NCBI RefSeq assembly: GCF_016406305.1
Contig: NZ_CP066369.1
Location: 1,010,501-1,074,500 of the forward strand
DNA: 64,000 bases
Direction of reading: 5' to 3'
Source of the DNA: Shewanella putrefaciens
GTDB lineage: Bacteria > Pseudomonadota > Gammaproteobacteria > Enterobacterales > Shewanellaceae
How positions within the stretch are numbered: the stretch's first letter is position 1; the number at the start of each line of letters is the position of its first letter. The notes beneath the pieces are model-generated. The model was not told where the DNA came from. It searched no databases and saw only the letters and a list, made by a program, of their open reading frames with translations. Of the stretch, positions 17,666 to 26,439 are shown in pieces. A program made the translations under genes and the position numbers.

Positions 17666-18244
17666 ATGCAGACGATACAAGATACTGGGGCAGAACCCGA
17701 ACTTGGTGCGCCGAAAAATCCCAATGTACCCCCAGCCCAGCTTGAAAAACAGGCAGAGCTGAGGCAAAAGTTTGAGTTACAAGCCGATTTAATGCCAGCG
17801 CAGCTTGCCAGCGAGCTAGGGCTCCCAGAGATGGAAGTGGTTGCCGCATTGCCGCCGGGGCAAGTAGTGTTTGTGCCTTTAACTCAGCTAGATACATTAT
17901 TGCAAGCCTTACCCGAGTGGGGGACGCTTACCACAATAGTGATGCTTTCTGGCAGTGTATTTGAATTTAAAGGAGATTTTCCTAAGGGGAAATATGCCCA
18001 CGGTTATTACAACCTCTACAGCAAGGGAGATGGTCTGCATGGCCACCTCAAATTAGAGGGGATGCGGGGTATCGCCTTGATCAGCCGTCCTTTTAGGGGG
18101 AGCGAGAGCCATTCGATCAACTTCTTCGGCAGCGAAGGTGAGGTGGTGTTCAAAGTGTATTTGGGCCGTGATAAGCAAAGAGCGTTGTTCCCTGAACAGG
18201 TTCGCCAATTTAAGGCACTTGCAACCACCTTTGCCGCGGTATAA
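17666..18244 (+). CDS. hutX: cytosolic heme carrier HutX/ChuX
   Basis: The 192-residue protein is of the ChuX/HutX heme-storage and carrier family, which passes heme to HutZ. It shows LASELGLPEMEVVAALP, LTTIVMLSGSVFEFKGDFPKGKYAHGYYNLYS, GDGLHGHLKLEG, and VVFKVYLGRDKQR. An AGGAGAAA site precedes ATG 17666, 23 bases after hugA. It is the second gene of the hugA-hutX-hutZ unit. Confidence 0.94.
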   Translation: MQTIQDTGAEPELGAPKNPNVPPAQLEKQAELRQKFELQADLMPAQLASELGLPEMEVVAALPPGQVVFVPLTQLDTLLQALPEWGTLTTIVMLSGSVFEFKGDFPKGKYAHGYYNLYSKGDGLHGHLKLEGMRGIALISRPFRGSESHSINFFGSEGEVVFKVYLGRDKQRALFPEQVRQFKALATTFAAV

Positions 18245-18295
18245 GCCGCTCTCTAAATTGAAACATTAACGTATTGTTTTTAAGGAATATAACCA

Positions 18296-18853
18296 ATGAA
18301 GCCTGAAATCACCGAGCAGGAACAGCGCCTAAGGGACAAGTTACTACCCGAAATTGAAGCCTTTAAGCAACAGCGCGAAACCCTGCAACTGGCCACCATA
18401 GACGCCGAAGGTCAACCCAATGCGAGTTATGCGCCCTTCGCACTGGCCGATGATGGTTTCTATATTTTGGTGAGCGATCTTGCCCGCCATGGCCATAACT
18501 TAAAGCTCTCATCTAAGGTCTCTGTGATGTTAGTCGAAGATGAAACCGCCGCAAAAACAGTATTTGCTCGTAAGCGGTTGACCTTTGATGCCGTGGCCGA
18601 GGCGATTCCCCGCGGCACGCCAGCCTTTAGTAAGGGTGTGAATGTGCTATCGGCGCGCTTTGGAGAAATGTCGGACAACCTTGCGACATTGACCGATTTT
18701 AACCTCTACAAACTGGCACCACACAAGGGGCTTTATGTTAAAGGTTTTGGTCAAGCCTTTAGCTTAACTGGCGCCGAATTGCTCGATGTAAATTGGCAGC
18801 GTGACGGTCACCATGGCACACCCAAAACCCCAGAAAATGTGCAAGTCGCTTAA
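18296..18853 (+). CDS. hutZ: heme utilization protein HutZ/HugZ
   Basis: The 185-residue protein has a PNPOx-type split-barrel fold that binds and degrades heme. It shows TLQLATIDAEGQPNASYAPFA near the start, FYILVSDLARHGHNL, SVMLVEDE and a heme-binding-like GDHHG-region as DGHHGTP at the C-terminus. It is last in the operon, 51 bp after hutX, and followed by a terminator. Confidence 0.94.
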   Translation: MKPEITEQEQRLRDKLLPEIEAFKQQRETLQLATIDAEGQPNASYAPFALADDGFYILVSDLARHGHNLKLSSKVSVMLVEDETAAKTVFARKRLTFDAVAEAIPRGTPAFSKGVNVLSARFGEMSDNLATLTDFNLYKLAPHKGLYVKGFGQAFSLTGAELLDVNWQRDGHHGTPKTPENVQVA

Positions 18854-18887
18854 GTTTTTCACTTAAGTTTCTCGCTTAAGCGAGCTA

Positions 18888-18918
18888 AATAAACCCGCAT
18901 TCGCTGCGGGTTTATTTT
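18888..18918 (+). terminator. rho-independent terminator of hugA-hutX-hutZ
   Basis: A perfect 12-bp stem (AATAAACCCGCA / TGCGGGTTTATT) with a five-base loop ends in T-rich sequence. The A/T arms also fit a bidirectional terminator. Confidence 0.9.
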
Positions 18919-19031
18919 ATCCTTCTTCAGTAACACCCGCCTGAGCCCTTGAATTTAACCGCAGCAGGTCGCATGTTAACCATAAAGCGGCATGGTTAGC
19001 GGCTTTACGATTACCCCTAAAGGATGTCACA

Positions 19032-20915
19032 GTGGCCGAGCCAAGAGTAAAATCACCCGAACCCATCAAAATGCAGCCATCACAGGCGGATAACCCATTA
19101 TCTAGCGCTTTGCCTGATAGTTCCCTTAAACCAACACTCGCTACCTCGGCGCGGCAAAGAGCCGTACTACCTTGGATTGCAGGCTTTCTTAAACCCTACA
19201 AATGGAAAGTCGCCGCGGCAGTGCTATTCCTATTGATTGGCTCACTCGCTTGGTTGTCCCTGGGGCAAGGCGTGCGTTTGATGGTCGATGAGGGCTTTGT
19301 GCGGGATAACGCGCAGCGGCTCAATGAAATTATCCTCCTAGTGCTGGTCATTACCGCCGTCAGCGGCACCGCTGTGTTTTGCCGCTTCTATTTGATGACT
19401 TGGCTGGGCGAGCGGGTCAGTGCAGACATTCGCCTCGCTGTTTATAATCAGATGCTTAAGTTATTACCCGCCTTCTATGCCAAAGTACGCACAGGGGAGG
19501 TGATCTCCCGTTTTACCGCTGACTCAACGCTATTACAAACCGTGGTGGGGTCCAGCCTTTCCATGGCGTTGCGTTCGGGAGTGACAGTCATAGGTGGCCT
19601 AGTGATGATGGGCATAACCAGCGTTAAGATGACGCTATTAGTGCTCTTGGCTGTGCCCTTAGTGCTGGGGCCTGTGGGATTTTTCGGGCGCAAGGTACGT
19701 GTTTTAGCTCGTGAAAGCCAAGACAGGGTTGCGGATCTCGGTGCCTATGTCGATGAAACACTCCATGAAATCCATACGGTACAAGCCTATGGCCATGAAG
19801 ATAAAGACCGCAGTTTATTCCATTCCCGCGTCGAAGATGTGATGTCCGCAGCAAGTGGCCGCATTCGTTACCGTGCTTTGCTGATTTCATCCGTGATGTT
19901 TTTAAGTATCGCCGCGATTGCCATGGTGACTTGGGTCGGTGCCCACGATGTGATGGCGGGTAAGATGACGGGCGGTGAGCTATCGGCCTTTATGTTTTAC
20001 GCTGTGATGGTCGCGGGCGCTGTAGCGACCATTAGTGAAGTGATAGGCGAGATCCAGCGGGCTTCGGGCGCCGCGGAACGTTTAATCGAATTGGCGGAAA
20101 CCCCAGTGGATATTCCCCTTGCGGCACATCCTGTGACTTTACCCGCCAAGGTGAGTGGTGAGTTAGTCATTGAAGGACTCAATTTTGCCTATCCAGAGCA
20201 GGATGCCTTAGTGCTAAAACAGCTCAATATGGCCATTGCTGCGGGGGAGCGGGTTGCCTTAGTCGGTCCAAGTGGCGCGGGTAAGAGCACTTTGTTCCAG
20301 CTGTTGCAGCGCTTTTATGTGCCTAGTGCTGGCAGTATTCGACTGGAAGGCATAGATATTGCGAACTTAACTCCGCAGGACCTACGGGCGCAATTTGCCT
20401 TAGTGCCGCAGGATTCAGTGATCTTTGCGACCAGCGTACTTGAAAACGTGCGTTATGGCCGAGTCGATGCGACCGAGCAGGAGGTGATTGATGCCTGTAT
20501 TGCGGCCCGTGCCCATGAGTTTATTAGCGAATTTACTGAGGGTTATCAAACCTATTTAGGCGAGCGTGGCGTGCGACTTTCTGGTGGACAAAAACAGCGG
20601 ATTGCCATAGCGCGGGCGATTTTAGCCGACAGACCCATATTATTACTCGATGAGGCGACCAGCGCCTTAGATGCCCTGAGCGAGCAAAAAGTGAAGCAAG
20701 CGCTGGATGTTTTGATGGCGGGTAAAACCACCTTGATTATTGCCCATCGCCTATCGACGGTAATCAATGCCGATAGGATTTTTGTCTTCGACAAGGGTGA
20801 GATTGTTGCCTGCGGTCGCCACCAAGAGTTGATGCAAACCAATGCGTTATACCGTGAGTTTGCCAATTTACAGCTACTGACCGAAGAGGCCACAGGCAAC
20901 GTTTTGAATGATTGA
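19032..20915 (+). CDS. ABC half-transporter (permease plus ATPase), MsbA/multidrug type
   Basis: The 627-residue protein starts at GTG 19032. A six-helix exporter domain (about residues 50-340) precedes a nucleotide-binding domain with Walker A GPSGAGKST (about residue 412), LSGGQKQR, ILLLDEATSALD, and the IIAHRLSTV switch. It probably works as a homodimer exporting lipids or drugs. It follows the heme operon but is separated by a terminator and about 110 bp, so is probably independent. Confidence 0.93.
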   Translation: MAEPRVKSPEPIKMQPSQADNPLSSALPDSSLKPTLATSARQRAVLPWIAGFLKPYKWKVAAAVLFLLIGSLAWLSLGQGVRLMVDEGFVRDNAQRLNEIILLVLVITAVSGTAVFCRFYLMTWLGERVSADIRLAVYNQMLKLLPAFYAKVRTGEVISRFTADSTLLQTVVGSSLSMALRSGVTVIGGLVMMGITSVKMTLLVLLAVPLVLGPVGFFGRKVRVLARESQDRVADLGAYVDETLHEIHTVQAYGHEDKDRSLFHSRVEDVMSAASGRIRYRALLISSVMFLSIAAIAMVTWVGAHDVMAGKMTGGELSAFMFYAVMVAGAVATISEVIGEIQRASGAAERLIELAETPVDIPLAAHPVTLPAKVSGELVIEGLNFAYPEQDALVLKQLNMAIAAGERVALVGPSGAGKSTLFQLLQRFYVPSAGSIRLEGIDIANLTPQDLRAQFALVPQDSVIFATSVLENVRYGRVDATEQEVIDACIAARAHEFISEFTEGYQTYLGERGVRLSGGQKQRIAIARAILADRPILLLDEATSALDALSEQKVKQALDVLMAGKTTLIIAHRLSTVINADRIFVFDKGEIVACGRHQELMQTNALYREFANLQLLTEEATGNVLND

Positions 20916-20986
20916 GCGTAAATGAAACCCAGTAAGCTAGGATTCTGAGTTAACTCAAATGAGCCGCTTACTGGGTAGGAGTGCCA

Positions 20987-22582
20987 TTAGTTTTTAAGTT
21001 CGCGGCGTAGAATTTTACCGACGGTGCTCTTAGGTAATTGCGCCATAAACTCGATCATTTTAGGTATCTTGTAACCCGTTAGTTGCTCGCGGCAATAGGC
21101 TAAAATGGCCTCCTTAGCCTGTTGCTGATCTTGGTTATTTTCCTTGAGTACGATAAAGGCTTTGACCGCTTCGCCCGAGTGTTCATCTTTGACTCCCACC
21201 ACGGCACATTCGATCACATTTGGGTGGCTAGCGAGGACGTTTTCCACTTCGTTGGGATAGACGTTAAAGCCTGAGACGATAATCATATCCTTTTTACGAT
21301 CAACAATTTGATGGAAACCTTCAGCGGTTGCAATGGCAATATCCCCGGTTTTAAAGAAACCGTCGGCGGTCATGACATTGGCGGTTTCCTGCGGATTATT
21401 CCAGTATCCCAGCATCACTTGAGGGCCGCGGGCGGCGAGTTCCCCTGCCGTACCTAAGGGCACTTCAACGTCGTTTTCATCTAAGAGTTTAACCTCAGTG
21501 CCAATCACAGGTTTACCAATAGTGCCAAGCTTCTGGTAACCGGGGGCATTGAGTGAAATGACCGGTGAAGTTTCAGATAATCCATAACCTTCGCTGATCA
21601 TATTGCCCGTGGTTTGTTGCCAAACATTGGCCGCCGCGGCCGTGAGTGCGGTGCCGCCCGAGATAGTGATTTTTAAGTGGCTAAAGTCCAATGCCTTAAA
21701 TTCGGGTTGGTGGCATAGGGCGACAAACAGGGTATTGAGGCCAGCAAACCCAGTGAAGGGATATTTGGCCAGGGTTTTCACTAAGCCGCCAATGTCTCGC
21801 GGATTTGGAATTAACACCGAGCAACCGCCACACTCGAAATACAGCACTAAATTCACCATAAAAGCGTAAATATGGTAAATCGGCAGCGGAGCAACAAAGA
21901 TATCCTCGCCTTCGGTGATCACACTGCCAATGCGGGATTTTACCTGGGCGGCATTGGCAAGCATATTACCGTGGGTCAACATGGCGCCCTTGGATAACCC
22001 GGTTGTGCCCCCTGTATATTGCAGGGCTGAGAGATCATCGAGCTTAGGGGCTAAACGGGTGAAGGGCAGTTCGGCCCCTTGTTTTAAGATTTGGCAAAAC
22101 TCCACATTCTTAAGGCCCGTTTTAGGTTGTACATGTGGGTCGATCAAATCCAGCGGGTGGGTTGAGATAACGAACTCTATTGTTGTGCTGTCGATGACCT
22201 TAGCTAGGGTGGGCAATAGATCGGATAACACGACTAAGGCTTTAGCTCCTGAATCATTGAACTGATGGATAAGCTCACGTTCTGTATAGAGTGGGTTAGT
22301 GTTAACTAGGATAAGGCCCGCCCTGAGTGCGCCGTAGGCCGCGATGACAAATTGGGTGATATTGGGCAATTGAATGGCAATACGATCGCCGGGTTTTAGG
22401 TTGGTTTTATTCTGTAAATAGGCGGCAAAGTAACGCGAATCGCGTTCTATCTCATTAAAGCTGCTGGATTTACCAAGGCAGGCATAGGCGGGTTTATCGC
22501 CATAACGCAGACTGGTTTTCTCGATCAGATCGACGAGTGATGAGTAGTTGAGTTTGAGTTGGGAGTCTTGATCGTATGCCAT
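20987..22582 (-). CDS. fadD: long-chain fatty acyl-CoA ligase
   Basis: The 531-residue AMP-forming ligase activates fatty acids for beta-oxidation. Motifs are YTGGTTGLSKGAMLTHGN (P-loop), SEGYGLSETSPV, GFFKTGDIA, and IVDRKKDMIIVSGFNVYPNEVE; the catalytic Lys is in KIPKMIEF...TVGKILRREL. It is convergent with the ABC gene. A 400-bp spacer with short repeats lies upstream. Confidence 0.92.
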   Translation of the reverse strand: MAYDQDSQLKLNYSSLVDLIEKTSLRYGDKPAYACLGKSSSFNEIERDSRYFAAYLQNKTNLKPGDRIAIQLPNITQFVIAAYGALRAGLILVNTNPLYTERELIHQFNDSGAKALVVLSDLLPTLAKVIDSTTIEFVISTHPLDLIDPHVQPKTGLKNVEFCQILKQGAELPFTRLAPKLDDLSALQYTGGTTGLSKGAMLTHGNMLANAAQVKSRIGSVITEGEDIFVAPLPIYHIYAFMVNLVLYFECGGCSVLIPNPRDIGGLVKTLAKYPFTGFAGLNTLFVALCHQPEFKALDFSHLKITISGGTALTAAAANVWQQTTGNMISEGYGLSETSPVISLNAPGYQKLGTIGKPVIGTEVKLLDENDVEVPLGTAGELAARGPQVMLGYWNNPQETANVMTADGFFKTGDIAIATAEGFHQIVDRKKDMIIVSGFNVYPNEVENVLASHPNVIECAVVGVKDEHSGEAVKAFIVLKENNQDQQQAKEAILAYCREQLTGYKIPKMIEFMAQLPKSTVGKILRRELKN

Positions 22583-22989
22583 GCTGAACTACCTCAAAAT
22601 GATGTTTATTAATTGTTATTATTTTGGAATTAAACAGATGTTTAGATTAGAGGCTGTTGGGACTAGAGGTCAACGTTTATCGTGAAAAAATTCACTATGC
22701 CAATAATGGTATCTTTTTGTAACAAATAGCCTTTTTACTCTAAAGCTTAGGGCTTAACTATAGCTTAAGTTTGAGCTTTTTGACGTGTTGTTAAGTGGGG
22801 TTAGTCGCGGTTTTACGGGGATTTTTTATAGGAACGGTGCAGATACGAAGTTAATGCTGAGTTAAATCTGTGCTTGAGTTTACGGCGCTTAGGTTTACAG
22901 CGCTTAGGTTTATGGATCTTAGGTTTACGGCGCTTAGGTTTATTCCCCAAGCGCCGATTTAGGTTAATCTGGATTGTTTGGAGTTAGTG
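22583..22989. other. intergenic region fadD-ccoG
   Basis: About 400 bases without an ORF of substance. It holds fadD's promoter region near 22600-22750 and, further up, four tandem 15-bp units (22879-22938) plus an inverted half (AAGCGCCG at 22949-22956). No other feature is recognisable. Confidence 0.7.
22879..22938. repeat. four tandem 15-bp repeats downstream of ccoG
   Basis: Units at 22879, 22894, 22909 and 22924 have consensus TTTACGGCGCTTAGG, unit 3 being the most diverged. The last CGGCGCTT pairs with AAGCGCCG at 22949-22956, giving a hairpin downstream of ccoG on the minus strand, without a clear T-tract. Confidence 0.9.
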
Positions 22990-24438
22990 CTAGGGGCTAA
23001 AGAATCCGGTTTCTTGGCTAACCTGTTGCTTTGGTTCTTGAATATCCGTCACTGAGAATTGGATTATTTTCCGCCCAGAGGGAATCGCCGCCTTATCCGC
23101 CAATACTGTTACTGGATATTCAGACTGCTCGCCTGCGGCCAAGGTAATAATAGGTTCGGCAATCAGGCTAAAGGGCATTTCACTCAGCACTGCGACTTGA
23201 TACTGCTTGGTTTGCTGCGTTTTATTACGAATTTTCAGTTGGTAGGTATTTTCGACTTTATTATCCACCGTTTCGCGGTAGAGACTCTGGCGATCACGAA
23301 TAACGTTAAGTTGAATTTCACTGCGGCTTGTTAAGTCTAAGCCTATAACAACCAGCATTATGATAACGGCTGCACCATAACCGATAAAACGCGGTGAACG
23401 CCAATAGGAATGGGAACCCCCCTTAAGCTCGTTTTCACTGATATAACCAATCAGATTTTGTGGGTAATCGAATTTCAACATAGTTTCATTGCAGGCATCG
23501 ACACAGGCACCGCAGTTGATGCACTCGTATTGCAAGCCATTGCGAATATCTATGCCTGTTGGGCAAACCTCCACACATAAATTGCAGTCAACACAATCAC
23601 CTAGCCCATGCTCATTGGGATGGATTTCTTGTTTACGTTTTCGGGGGCCACGGGTCTCACCGCGCTGTGCATCATAGGTGACGGTTTTAGTATTGGCATC
23701 GAACATGACGGCTTGGAAACGTGAATATGGGCAGCAGTGTAAGCACATTTGCTCACGCATCCAACCCGCATTGAGGTAAGTGCAAAGGGCGAAAAACCAC
23801 ACCCAAGCCGTGACCCAGAAACTGGCATTGCCGGTGAATATATCCAGATAGAGTTCGCGGGCAGGAATAAAATAACTAATAAAACCACAGCCCGTGAGCA
23901 GGGCGGCGAGCCCCCAGAGTAAGTGCTTTGCACTGCGTTTGCCGATTTTACTGCCAGACCAAGGCGCTTTGTCGAGTTGTTTTCTCTTATTGCTGTTGCC
24001 TTCGATACGGGCCTCTATCCACACAAAGATAAAGGTCCATGCGGTTTGCGGGCAAAGATATCCGCACCAGACTCGGCCCCAGAAGACTGTGATAAAGAAC
24101 AGGCCGAAGGCGGCAGCAATAAAAATCCACGCTAGCAGGGTAAAGTCCTGTGGCCAGAGTGTGATCCCAAAAAAGAAGAATTGCTGTTTGTCCACATCTA
24201 AGAGTATCGCTTGGCGGCCATCGATGGAGATAAATGGCAATGCAAAAAACAGCACTATTAATAGGCTGTTCATCATAGTTCTAAGACGTTGAAAGTAGCC
24301 TTTTTGCTCACGGAAATGAATGCGACTTGAGTGATTCACTGCTGTGTTGGGTGGAGCTGATATGTCCCTTATCGGAATATAGTGCTTGGCTGAGGGAGGG
24401 GTGGCGTTCGCATTCGGGGTTATTTCACTCTTTGGCAT
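22990..24438 (-). CDS. ccoG: cytochrome oxidase accessory protein CcoG/FixG (polyferredoxin)
   Basis: The 482-residue membrane protein reduces Cu(II) for cbb3 oxidase assembly in studied species. N-terminal helices include LIVLFFALPFISID and FTLLAWIFIAAAFGLFFITVFWGRVWCGYLCPQTAW. Ferredoxin-type cysteines follow: CVDCNLCVEVCPTGID and CINCGACVDAC. A C-terminal Ig-like domain (about residue 370 on) completes it. AGGA lies upstream of ATG 24438. No ccoNOPQ is nearby. A sigma-54 promoter and an upstream palindrome suggest EBP control. Confidence 0.95.
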   Translation of the reverse strand: MPKSEITPNANATPPSAKHYIPIRDISAPPNTAVNHSSRIHFREQKGYFQRLRTMMNSLLIVLFFALPFISIDGRQAILLDVDKQQFFFFGITLWPQDFTLLAWIFIAAAFGLFFITVFWGRVWCGYLCPQTAWTFIFVWIEARIEGNSNKRKQLDKAPWSGSKIGKRSAKHLLWGLAALLTGCGFISYFIPARELYLDIFTGNASFWVTAWVWFFALCTYLNAGWMREQMCLHCCPYSRFQAVMFDANTKTVTYDAQRGETRGPRKRKQEIHPNEHGLGDCVDCNLCVEVCPTGIDIRNGLQYECINCGACVDACNETMLKFDYPQNLIGYISENELKGGSHSYWRSPRFIGYGAAVIIMLVVIGLDLTSRSEIQLNVIRDRQSLYRETVDNKVENTYQLKIRNKTQQTKQYQVAVLSEMPFSLIAEPIITLAAGEQSEYPVTVLADKAAIPSGRKIIQFSVTDIQEPKQQVSQETGFFSP

Positions 24439-24474
24439 ATCGAGGTCCTAACGACTTAAATAAGATTTAACCCC

Positions 24475-24495
24475 TATAGCAAGTGGCAGGCCAAG
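24475..24495 (-). promoter_or_regulatory. sigma-54 (-24/-12) promoter for ccoG
   Basis: On the minus strand, TTGGCCTGCCACTTGCTAT has GG (24492-24491) and GC (24480-24479) exactly 10 bases apart, with the TTGG and TTGC flanks of the consensus. The predicted start is near 24467, leaving a leader of about 29 bases with AGGA before ATG 24438. Confidence 0.72.
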
Positions 24496-24557
24496 AATGA
24501 AATTAACTTAATTTATTGATATTTAGCGATAAAATGATATTTATTCTTTTGAATTGT

Positions 24558-24589
24558 CACGATATATCGCTAAATGGCGATATATCGTG
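24558..24589. promoter_or_regulatory. palindromic upstream activator site, ccoG region
   Basis: Perfect 13-bp arms (CACGATATATCGC and GCGATATATCGTG) flank a six-base spacer. The centre is about 106 bp upstream of the predicted sigma-54 start, a normal place for EBP binding. It abuts the stop of the adjacent EBP gene. The core GATATATCG recurs at 26126-26141. Confidence 0.75.
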
Positions 24590-24609
24590 GATGTGTGAAT
24601 AGATGTGAG

Positions 24610-26073
24610 CTAATTGCTATTCGATAGGCGCTGGATCCCCAGTTTTTTCATTCGAGATCTTAAGGTACTCGGCGGCACACCTAGTACATTTGCGGCGCCC
24701 GCTGGGCCAGATATTCGCCAGTTTAATCGCTTAAGCGTTTGTTCTATATGGAGCGCTTCTGCTTCCGCTAGAGTCTGTGGCTGAAGATGTGAATGGCTTG
24801 CTGTGACGTTGCCCGTGGGCATAGTATGAATATGCAGTATCTCCCCTTGGGAGAGAATGGCCTCGCGTTCGAGAATATTCTGCAGTTCGCGCACATTACC
24901 TGGCCAAGTATAGGCCATCAATTGTTGTAATCCCTTTTGGCTGACGCCGAGAATTTTTTTACCGAGTTTTCGATTGAGGTTATGCAGTATATGGCCGACG
25001 AGTTCGGGGATATCATCGAGCCTAGAGCGTAGCGGCGGTACTTGAATTGGGAATACATTCAAGCGGTAGTAGAGATCCATCCGAAATAATCCCTGTTCGA
25101 CCCGCTTGAGCAGATCATGGTGGCTAGCGGCGACTAAGCGAATATCCACTTGGATGGTTTCGCTGCCTCCAAGGCGTTCGAAGGATTGTTCTTGGATGAC
25201 TCGGAGTAATTTAGATTGGGCTTCTAGGCTTAATTCGGCCACTTCATCGAGGAACAAGGTGCCTTGGTGGGCCAGCTCGAAGCGACCTTTGCGGCGACTC
25301 GTGGCGCCGGTAAATGCCCCTTTCTCGTGGCCAAATAGCTCGCTTTCCAGTAAGGAGGCCGAAAATGCGGCGCAGTTAACACTGATCATCGGTTTATCTT
25401 TACGGCGACTGAGTTGGTGTAAGTTGCGGGCTACTAACTCTTTTCCTGTGCCATTTTCGCCGCAAATCAACACTGTACTGTCGGTATTCGCGACCATATG
25501 CAATTGTTGGATCATATGGCGAATGACGGCGCTATTGCCTGAAATATCCACATCACCCGTTTTGTCTGCCAACTCTGCTTGTAGATAATGATTTTCAGAG
25601 GCGAGTCGTTCCGAGAGTGCCTGTACTTGGGCTAGAGCTTGACGTAGTGACTGCTCGGTTTGTTTTTGAATGCTAATGTCACGAAATATCGCGACTACGC
25701 CAATGAGCTTATTATCACGGTAAACCGGGGTTGAACTGTAATGTACGGGAAAACTGCTGCCATCCTTACGCCAAAACACATCATGGGTAATTTCACGGGT
25801 AATACCATCCTTCAAGGTGTTGTAAATCGGACAATCCTCTTGGGGATAATGGCTGCCATCGGCATGGCTATGGTGGTGGCAGTTGTGGATGTTTTTACCC
25901 AGTAGCTCCTCATTCTTCCAGCCTGTCATGCGCTCGGCTGCCGGATTGATAAAGACAGCATTTCCATTTAAATCAAAACCATAAATACCTTCACCTACGG
26001 CATTGAGCAGTAATTGGTTCTCCGGCAGAAAATGTTTATCCAGTGCTTGCTTGGGTTCGTATGCTGGCGTCAT
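24610..26073 (-). CDS. PAS-domain sigma-54 enhancer-binding regulator
   Basis: The 487-residue regulator has a PAS domain (about residues 20-135) with an unusual His/Cys cluster ([19 protein letters not shown]), a coiled linker, an AAA+ domain with Walker A GENGTGKE, the sigma-54-contact motif GAFTGA (residues 252-257) and a Walker B-like [11 protein letters not shown], and a Fis-type HTH at the C-terminus ([21 protein letters not shown]). The chosen start is ATG 26073; the frame runs to a TTG at 26085. It lacks a receiver domain, so it should sense its signal directly. The palindromes on both sides make ccoG and itself the likely targets. Confidence 0.93.
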   Translation of the reverse strand: MTPAYEPKQALDKHFLPENQLLLNAVGEGIYGFDLNGNAVFINPAAERMTGWKNEELLGKNIHNCHHHSHADGSHYPQEDCPIYNTLKDGITREITHDVFWRKDGSSFPVHYSSTPVYRDNKLIGVVAIFRDISIQKQTEQSLRQALAQVQALSERLASENHYLQAELADKTGDVDISGNSAVIRHMIQQLHMVANTDSTVLICGENGTGKELVARNLHQLSRRKDKPMISVNCAAFSASLLESELFGHEKGAFTGATSRRKGRFELAHQGTLFLDEVAELSLEAQSKLLRVIQEQSFERLGGSETIQVDIRLVAASHHDLLKRVEQGLFRMDLYYRLNVFPIQVPPLRSRLDDIPELVGHILHNLNRKLGKKILGVSQKGLQQLMAYTWPGNVRELQNILEREAILSQGEILHIHTMPTGNVTASHSHLQPQTLAEAEALHIEQTLKRLNWRISGPAGAANVLGVPPSTLRSRMKKLGIQRLSNSN

Positions 26074-26085
26074 GGGGTGGACCAA

Positions 26086-26439
26086 AGTTGTGGATTACTG
26101 CATGAGTATACGCTGCTGATGCGACTCGCGATATATCGCGATCGATTGGTTTTATAGCGCTTATCCTGGATGCGGTGAGTTGCTTTGTAATCCTGAGCTA
26201 AAAACATTTACGGGGTTGCTGACTGTAAAAAATATTAGACTTTAGGTTATTGATATCAAACAAAATAAATTTTCAACTACCCAAAGGTTGTATTTTTCGC
26301 TGGAGAATGTTTTTCTTTTGTTATAAGAATGTTTCCGTTATGTAAATAACGTATATTGACCGCAGTTACCGATTTTAGGGATCAAAATTGGGGCGAGCAG
26401 GTCAGTTATTCTAAAAATAATAAGCAGTTGGGATGAAGA
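26086..26439. other. divergent region, EBP gene / TonB-dependent receptor
   Basis: About 350 AT-rich bases. It carries the palindrome at 26126-26141. I see no GG-N10-GC sigma-54 promoter for either gene here. The receptor's ribosome site GGGATGAAGA lies just before 26440. Confidence 0.6.
26126..26141. promoter_or_regulatory. palindrome upstream of the EBP gene
   Basis: The 16-bp perfect palindrome TCGCGATATATCGCGA shares its GATATATCGC core with the ccoG activator site. It is about 53 bp upstream of ATG 26073, so it could autoregulate the EBP gene, or act on the divergent receptor. Confidence 0.68.

Noticed and set aside
22879..22938. Possible CRISPR-like array
   Set aside because: The units are contiguous 15-mers without spacers, and no cas genes are nearby.
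15585..22938. Similarity between the hugA signal-peptide repeat and the 15-bp repeats after ccoG
   Set aside because: Both are 15 bases with a TTTACGGCG core, but the match is short and imperfect, and one is coding; probably coincidence.
26160..26185. Sigma-54 promoter for the TonB-dependent receptor
   Set aside because: TGGATGCGGTGAGTTGC looks similar but the GG to GC spacing is 12, not 10.
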